From Sulfurospirillum halorespirans DSM 13726 (lineage in GTDB: Bacteria; Campylobacterota; Campylobacteria; Campylobacterales; Sulfurospirillaceae), in assembly GCF_001723605.1 (NCBI RefSeq), contig NZ_CP017111.1, positions 992,001-1,056,000 of the forward strand: a stretch of 64,000 nucleotides of DNA, in the 5' to 3' direction. Below are positions 60,933-64,000 of the stretch, one piece after another. The first letter of the stretch is position 1. Every line of letters begins with the position of its first letter. The notes under the pieces were generated by a model, which was not told the origin of the DNA, searched no databases, and was given only the letters and a program-made list of their open reading frames with translations. Both the position numbers and the translations under genes were made by a program.

Positions 60933-61421
60933 ATGAGTGATAATACAAAAAAAATGGTTCGTTTAGCGATGGCTTTCATCTGTTTTGGCTCATCCGTTTT
61001 AGCAGAAGAGATTGGCTCGGTCAATACGGCTTTTGTGTTACTCGGGGCTAATCATAAAATTGTGATAGAAGCGTTTGATGACCCCAAAATACCAGGTGTT
61101 TCGTGTCATCTTTCGCGTGCAAAAACGGGCGGTATCAAAGGCTCTTTTGGTATCGCGGAAGATACGGCGGATGCTTCTATCGCGTGCAGGCAAACAGGCG
61201 TTATTGCATTGTCTGCGGAGATTCAGTCCAAAAAGAGTGATGGCGAACGTGTCTTTAAAGAGTCAACATCGTTACTGTTCAAGCATGTGCAAGTCGTTCG
61301 ATTTTACGATGCAAAACGCAATACGCTTATCTACCTGACGTACTCCGACAAACTCATTGATGGCTCACCCAAAAATGCGATTTCAACGGTACAGATCACC
61401 AATAGTATTTTTGAAAAATAA
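60933..61421 (+). CDS. creA: CreA-family periplasmic protein
   Basis: About 162 residues from ATG 60,933, with AAGGAA 7-8 nt upstream. A signal peptide ending VLAEE is followed by the CreA pattern: GSVNTAFVLLGANHKIVIEAFDDPKIPGVSCHLSRAKTGG, SIACRQTG, and a final LIYLTYSDKLIDGSPKNAIS. Two Cys may form a disulfide. Function unknown. The non-coding stretch 60,696-60,932 shows no clear element. Confidence 0.88.
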   Translation: MSDNTKKMVRLAMAFICFGSSVLAEEIGSVNTAFVLLGANHKIVIEAFDDPKIPGVSCHLSRAKTGGIKGSFGIAEDTADASIACRQTGVIALSAEIQSKKSDGERVFKESTSLLFKHVQVVRFYDAKRNTLIYLTYSDKLIDGSPKNAISTVQITNSIFEK

Positions 61422-61452
61422 CCATATACGCGTCTAAAAAAGCGTGATTGAA

Positions 61453-61542
61453 GAAGAAAAAACACTCAGAATGGGGGCAATCTGAGTGTTGAAATTTAAC
61501 TTTGGAAGATCATTACAAAACAAATTGGCGTTTTTGTTTTGC
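61453..61542 (-). ncRNA. Candidate sRNA, backbone copy
   Basis: On the minus strand: -10 TATACT (61,549-61,554), about 90 nt, then a perfect 10-bp terminator stem (AACACTCAGA/TCTGAGTGTT, 61,461-61,490), loop TTGCCCCCAT and TTTTTT. No reading frame. It lies between convergent genes and parallels the island copy at 50,955. Confidence 0.65.
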
Positions 61543-61645
61543 AATGAAAGTATAAGCACGAAGTTTGAATGGTTTGATAACCTAGTGTGAACCGAATGTT
61601 AATCACGCTTACATGTAAAGAGGTCGAATGGCTAGTTAATGGTTC

Positions 61646-62995
61646 TTAAAGAAGAGAAGGAGGGGTTGGTTTGCTGAAAAGATAGCCTTGGAAGTAACGA
61701 CATCCCATGTCACGCAATCTTTGGTACTGTTCTTCTGTTTCGACACCTTCTGCCACGACATCTAAACCAAATCGTTTGCCAATGCCTAAAATCGTCTGTA
61801 CTAAAATAACATCGGCGTGATCGGATGCTAAATCGCGTATGAAAGATTTGTCTATTTTTAATTCATGAATGGGCAGTCGTTTTAAGTAGGCTAAGGATGA
61901 ATATCCCGTACCAAAGTCATCAATAGAGAGTGAAATACCAAGCTTGGTGAGTGCATAAATTTTTCGCAAGGAACTTTTCAAATCGTTGATCAAAAGGCTC
62001 TCTGTCAGTTCAAAGCGAATCTTGGTTGCATCACATTGAAACGATTGCAGTAATTCTTGAACCATAGATATAAAATCGTCTCGTTCAAATTGTTTAATGC
62101 TGATGTTAATAGAAAGTTGCCAATGGCGTTTTTGAGGGTCATCTTGCCACGATTTTAATTGCGTAAACGCCTCTTTGAGTATCCACTCCCCTAAGGGAAT
62201 AATAGACCCGCTCTTTTCGGCTAAAGGGATGAATTTATCGGGTGTGATCATGCCATGCACGGGGTCAATCCAGCGAATCAGGGCTTCAGCACCTATCTCG
62301 TGAACGTCCTGAGTAAGCGGATTGAGCGCCCACTGTTTTTGATAATGAAGCGACATCTGCTGCTGATGAATCGCATGGTGCAAACGCTCTAGCATCACGG
62401 CTTCTTCTTCTAGTTTTTGTTGGAGTAGGGGACTGAAAAAATGCAGGGTATTGCGTCCTGATTTTTTTGCTTCGTATAGCGCGCTATCTGCGTATTGCAC
62501 CATTTTTTCATGGGAATATTCATGTGCCAAAAAGAGCACAATTCCCATACTGGCTGTAAGCCTGATGGAATGGTGTGCCATCACAAAAGGCTCTTGCAAC
62601 GCTTTTAAGATCATGTAAGCGAGCGCTTTCATCCCCTCTTTGGCGTGGTCGTAACATGAAGAAGTTGTACACAGCGTTATGGCGTATTCATCGCCCTGCA
62701 AATAGTTTACATGTAAAGGTGAAACGGTGTGGGATAAACGTTGATAGATTTGATGTAAAACTTCATTGCCAAGGGCATGACCTTTGGTGTGATTGAGCGT
62801 TTTAAAGTCATCTATATCTAGGAGTAAAAGCGCTCCGTACCGAGAGGTTTTATGGCTTTTAGCGATGATCTTATCGATCTTTTTAGATAACGACACCAAA
62901 CGCTTTGAAAAGGGCGTTTGGCGAGAGTACGCTAAAGAGGTAGCATCCTCATGAAAACAGTGTGACATCGCATTAAACGGTTTTAAAGATGGCAA
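61646..62995 (-). CDS. Degenerate-GGDEF plus EAL phosphodiesterase
   Basis: About 449 residues. The GGDEF domain keeps LLLDIDDFK, but its signature reads LQGDEY, so cyclase activity is doubtful. The EAL domain is intact: [50 protein letters not shown] and [10 protein letters not shown]. It should hydrolyse c-di-GMP. No membrane segment. The start overlaps the end of the upstream chemoreceptor gene by 23 bp; ATG 62,968 is an alternative. Confidence 0.88.
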   Translation of the reverse strand: MPSLKPFNAMSHCFHEDATSLAYSRQTPFSKRLVSLSKKIDKIIAKSHKTSRYGALLLLDIDDFKTLNHTKGHALGNEVLHQIYQRLSHTVSPLHVNYLQGDEYAITLCTTSSCYDHAKEGMKALAYMILKALQEPFVMAHHSIRLTASMGIVLFLAHEYSHEKMVQYADSALYEAKKSGRNTLHFFSPLLQQKLEEEAVMLERLHHAIHQQQMSLHYQKQWALNPLTQDVHEIGAEALIRWIDPVHGMITPDKFIPLAEKSGSIIPLGEWILKEAFTQLKSWQDDPQKRHWQLSINISIKQFERDDFISMVQELLQSFQCDATKIRFELTESLLINDLKSSLRKIYALTKLGISLSIDDFGTGYSSLAYLKRLPIHELKIDKSFIRDLASDHADVILVQTILGIGKRFGLDVVAEGVETEEQYQRLRDMGCRYFQGYLFSKPTPPSLL

Positions 62996-64000
62996 GGGTT
63001 GCGCTCAGTCCCTCGGAGAGCCGTGCGAGGTGTTCAGCAGCGGATGCGACCTCTTCGACACTGCGCGCATTGGTATTTGAGAGTTGGCTAATGTTTTGAA
63101 TGCGCTCTATGACCTCTGAGGTTTTGACTCGGCCTGCTTTGGTGTCTTGCGCCGTTTGACTTGCCATCTCTTGAGCTTGGTTCATATTGTCCACCGTTGT
63201 GCGCATTAAGGTTTGGGTGACTTGCGCGCGCTGTCCTAGGTCTTGGATTTGATGCGCACTTGTTTTCATCATCTCTGCGGTGGTGTTGACCGACTGGACG
63301 ATGACCGCAACCGTGGCATTGCTCTCTATAAGGCTTTTTTGCGTCCGCTCTGCCAGTTTACGCACTTCATCCGCAACAACGGCAAACCCTCGTCCATGTT
63401 CCCCCGCGCGTGCTGCTTCAATGGCGGCATTGAGCGCTAAAAGGTTGGTTTGCTCTGCAATATCAGCAATGACGGCTAAGATTTGTTTGACTTGTTCCAC
63501 ATCTTGATCCAGTTGAACCAACCTTGTTGAAAGTTCTGTTTGCTGAATCACCACCTCTTGCAAGTCTGAGGAAACAACCAAAACCTCTTCAGCAGCGCCG
63601 TTTAACTCTGTCGCAACTTGAGAAATAAGAAGACCTGATTGGTTGGAGCTCACTTCGCTTTTATGTAAAATTTCGGCAACGATTTGGGTCGTTTGGGTAG
63701 TCTCTTCAACCTCTTTGGCAGCATTTTCGATGCGAATACCAATTTGCATCGAAGTACTCGATAGCTCTTCAGAAACTGCCGCATTTTCGATGGCTGTCTT
63801 TTTAGCATCATCGAGTGCTTGTGCCAACTGGGCAAGCAGTCCGTTCATCACATGGGTGATTTGCGCGATCTCATCGTGGCTTCCTGTTTGAATGACGTAG
63901 TGCAGATCTTTATGTTCTGAGATGTATTGGCATCCGATGATGGCTTTATGAATGGCATTACGAATGGATTGGTTGATGAATATAAAGATACCAACAGCAA
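62973..64000 (-). CDS. Methyl-accepting chemotaxis protein, partial (cut by window edge)
   Basis: The frame is open to the window edge, so the sensor half is missing. It enters with a membrane helix ([11 protein letters not shown]), HAMP-like [25 protein letters not shown], and the signalling domain tip [20 protein letters not shown]. The cytoplasmic part is close to the receptor at 13,091-14,692. Overlapping by 23 bp with the phosphodiesterase gene, it probably links chemotaxis and c-di-GMP in one transcript. Confidence 0.9.
   Translation of the reverse strand, partial: AVGIFIFINQSIRNAIHKAIIGCQYISEHKDLHYVIQTGSHDEIAQITHVMNGLLAQLAQALDDAKKTAIENAAVSEELSSTSMQIGIRIENAAKEVEETTQTTQIVAEILHKSEVSSNQSGLLISQVATELNGAAEEVLVVSSDLQEVVIQQTELSTRLVQLDQDVEQVKQILAVIADIAEQTNLLALNAAIEAARAGEHGRGFAVVADEVRKLAERTQKSLIESNATVAVIVQSVNTTAEMMKTSAHQIQDLGQRAQVTQTLMRTTVDNMNQAQEMASQTAQDTKAGRVKTSEVIERIQNISQLSNTNARSVEEVASAAEHLARLSEGLSATLAIFKTV

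Overview
The window is a stretch of a chromosome from a free-living Campylobacterota (Epsilonproteobacteria), most likely Sulfurospirillum or a close relative. The evidence is a compact petABC bc1 operon with a di-heme PetC, OprD-like porins, many chemoreceptors and multidomain c-di-GMP regulators, a TAXI-TRAP transporter with DUF1850, and groESL under a CIRCE element. The placement is inferred from protein style, not from a marker gene.

Layout. 0.2-4.8 kb: a small cytochrome c, petABC, and a chemoreceptor with a periplasmic heme-c motif. 5-13 kb: a porin, a REC-PAS-EAL regulator, psd, a DbpA-type helicase, an acetyltransferase, a YheO-type regulator and a beta-hydroxyacid dehydrogenase. 13-22 kb: two chemoreceptors, leuA behind an attenuator-like leader peptide, a methyltransferase, a LysE exporter and an HD-GYP regulator. 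22-30 kb: a small XRE regulator, a mosaic of decayed gene ends, MipA with a NarXL-like two-component pair, a secreted alkylsulfatase, a quinone reductase with a MarR regulator, yebC and a LUD protein. 30-37.4 kb: TAXI-TRAP, YitT, a small porin, groEL and groES. 61-64 kb: CreA, a candidate sRNA, an EAL phosphodiesterase and a chemoreceptor cut by the window edge.

The accessory core is an integrative island of about 21.0 kb (37,623-58,672) in the 3' half of a tRNA-Met gene, bounded by 47-bp direct repeats (46/47 identical). It has an integrase, an excisionase-like protein, a replication-like DUF4373 protein and a divergent regulator over twin operators. I see no relaxase, secretion, capsid or terminase gene, so it looks like a satellite or a mobilisable island. 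Several of its minus-strand genes share an upstream motif, AAACGAATAGT. The cargo is rich in defence or toxin candidates: an IetAS-like AAA ATPase/subtilase pair, a PD-(D/E)XK nuclease operon, a micro-operon of tiny membrane proteins, and a Fic/XRE pair.

The most unusual segment is 52.2-57.2 kb. Four plus-strand genes (membrane PD-(D/E)XK, Mrr-like, and two HEPN-like, one frameshifted) are separated by integron attC-like sites. Two cassettes meet the rule that the R'' box is the reverse complement of the cassette's first bases. No integron integrase is present. A 70-bp inverted repeat carrying a promoter flanks the segment, and its far copy faces a SIR2-family gene that has lost its start codon. 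A TOPRIM protein lies just outside the island.

Two further signals cross these regions. The palindrome ttACATGTaa occurs about 25 times in the backbone and not at all from about 35.4 to 61.6 kb. Two candidate sRNAs of about 90 nt, one in the island and one in the backbone, share promoter and C-rich terminator-loop features. All domain and family calls come from reading motifs by eye; no database search was run.
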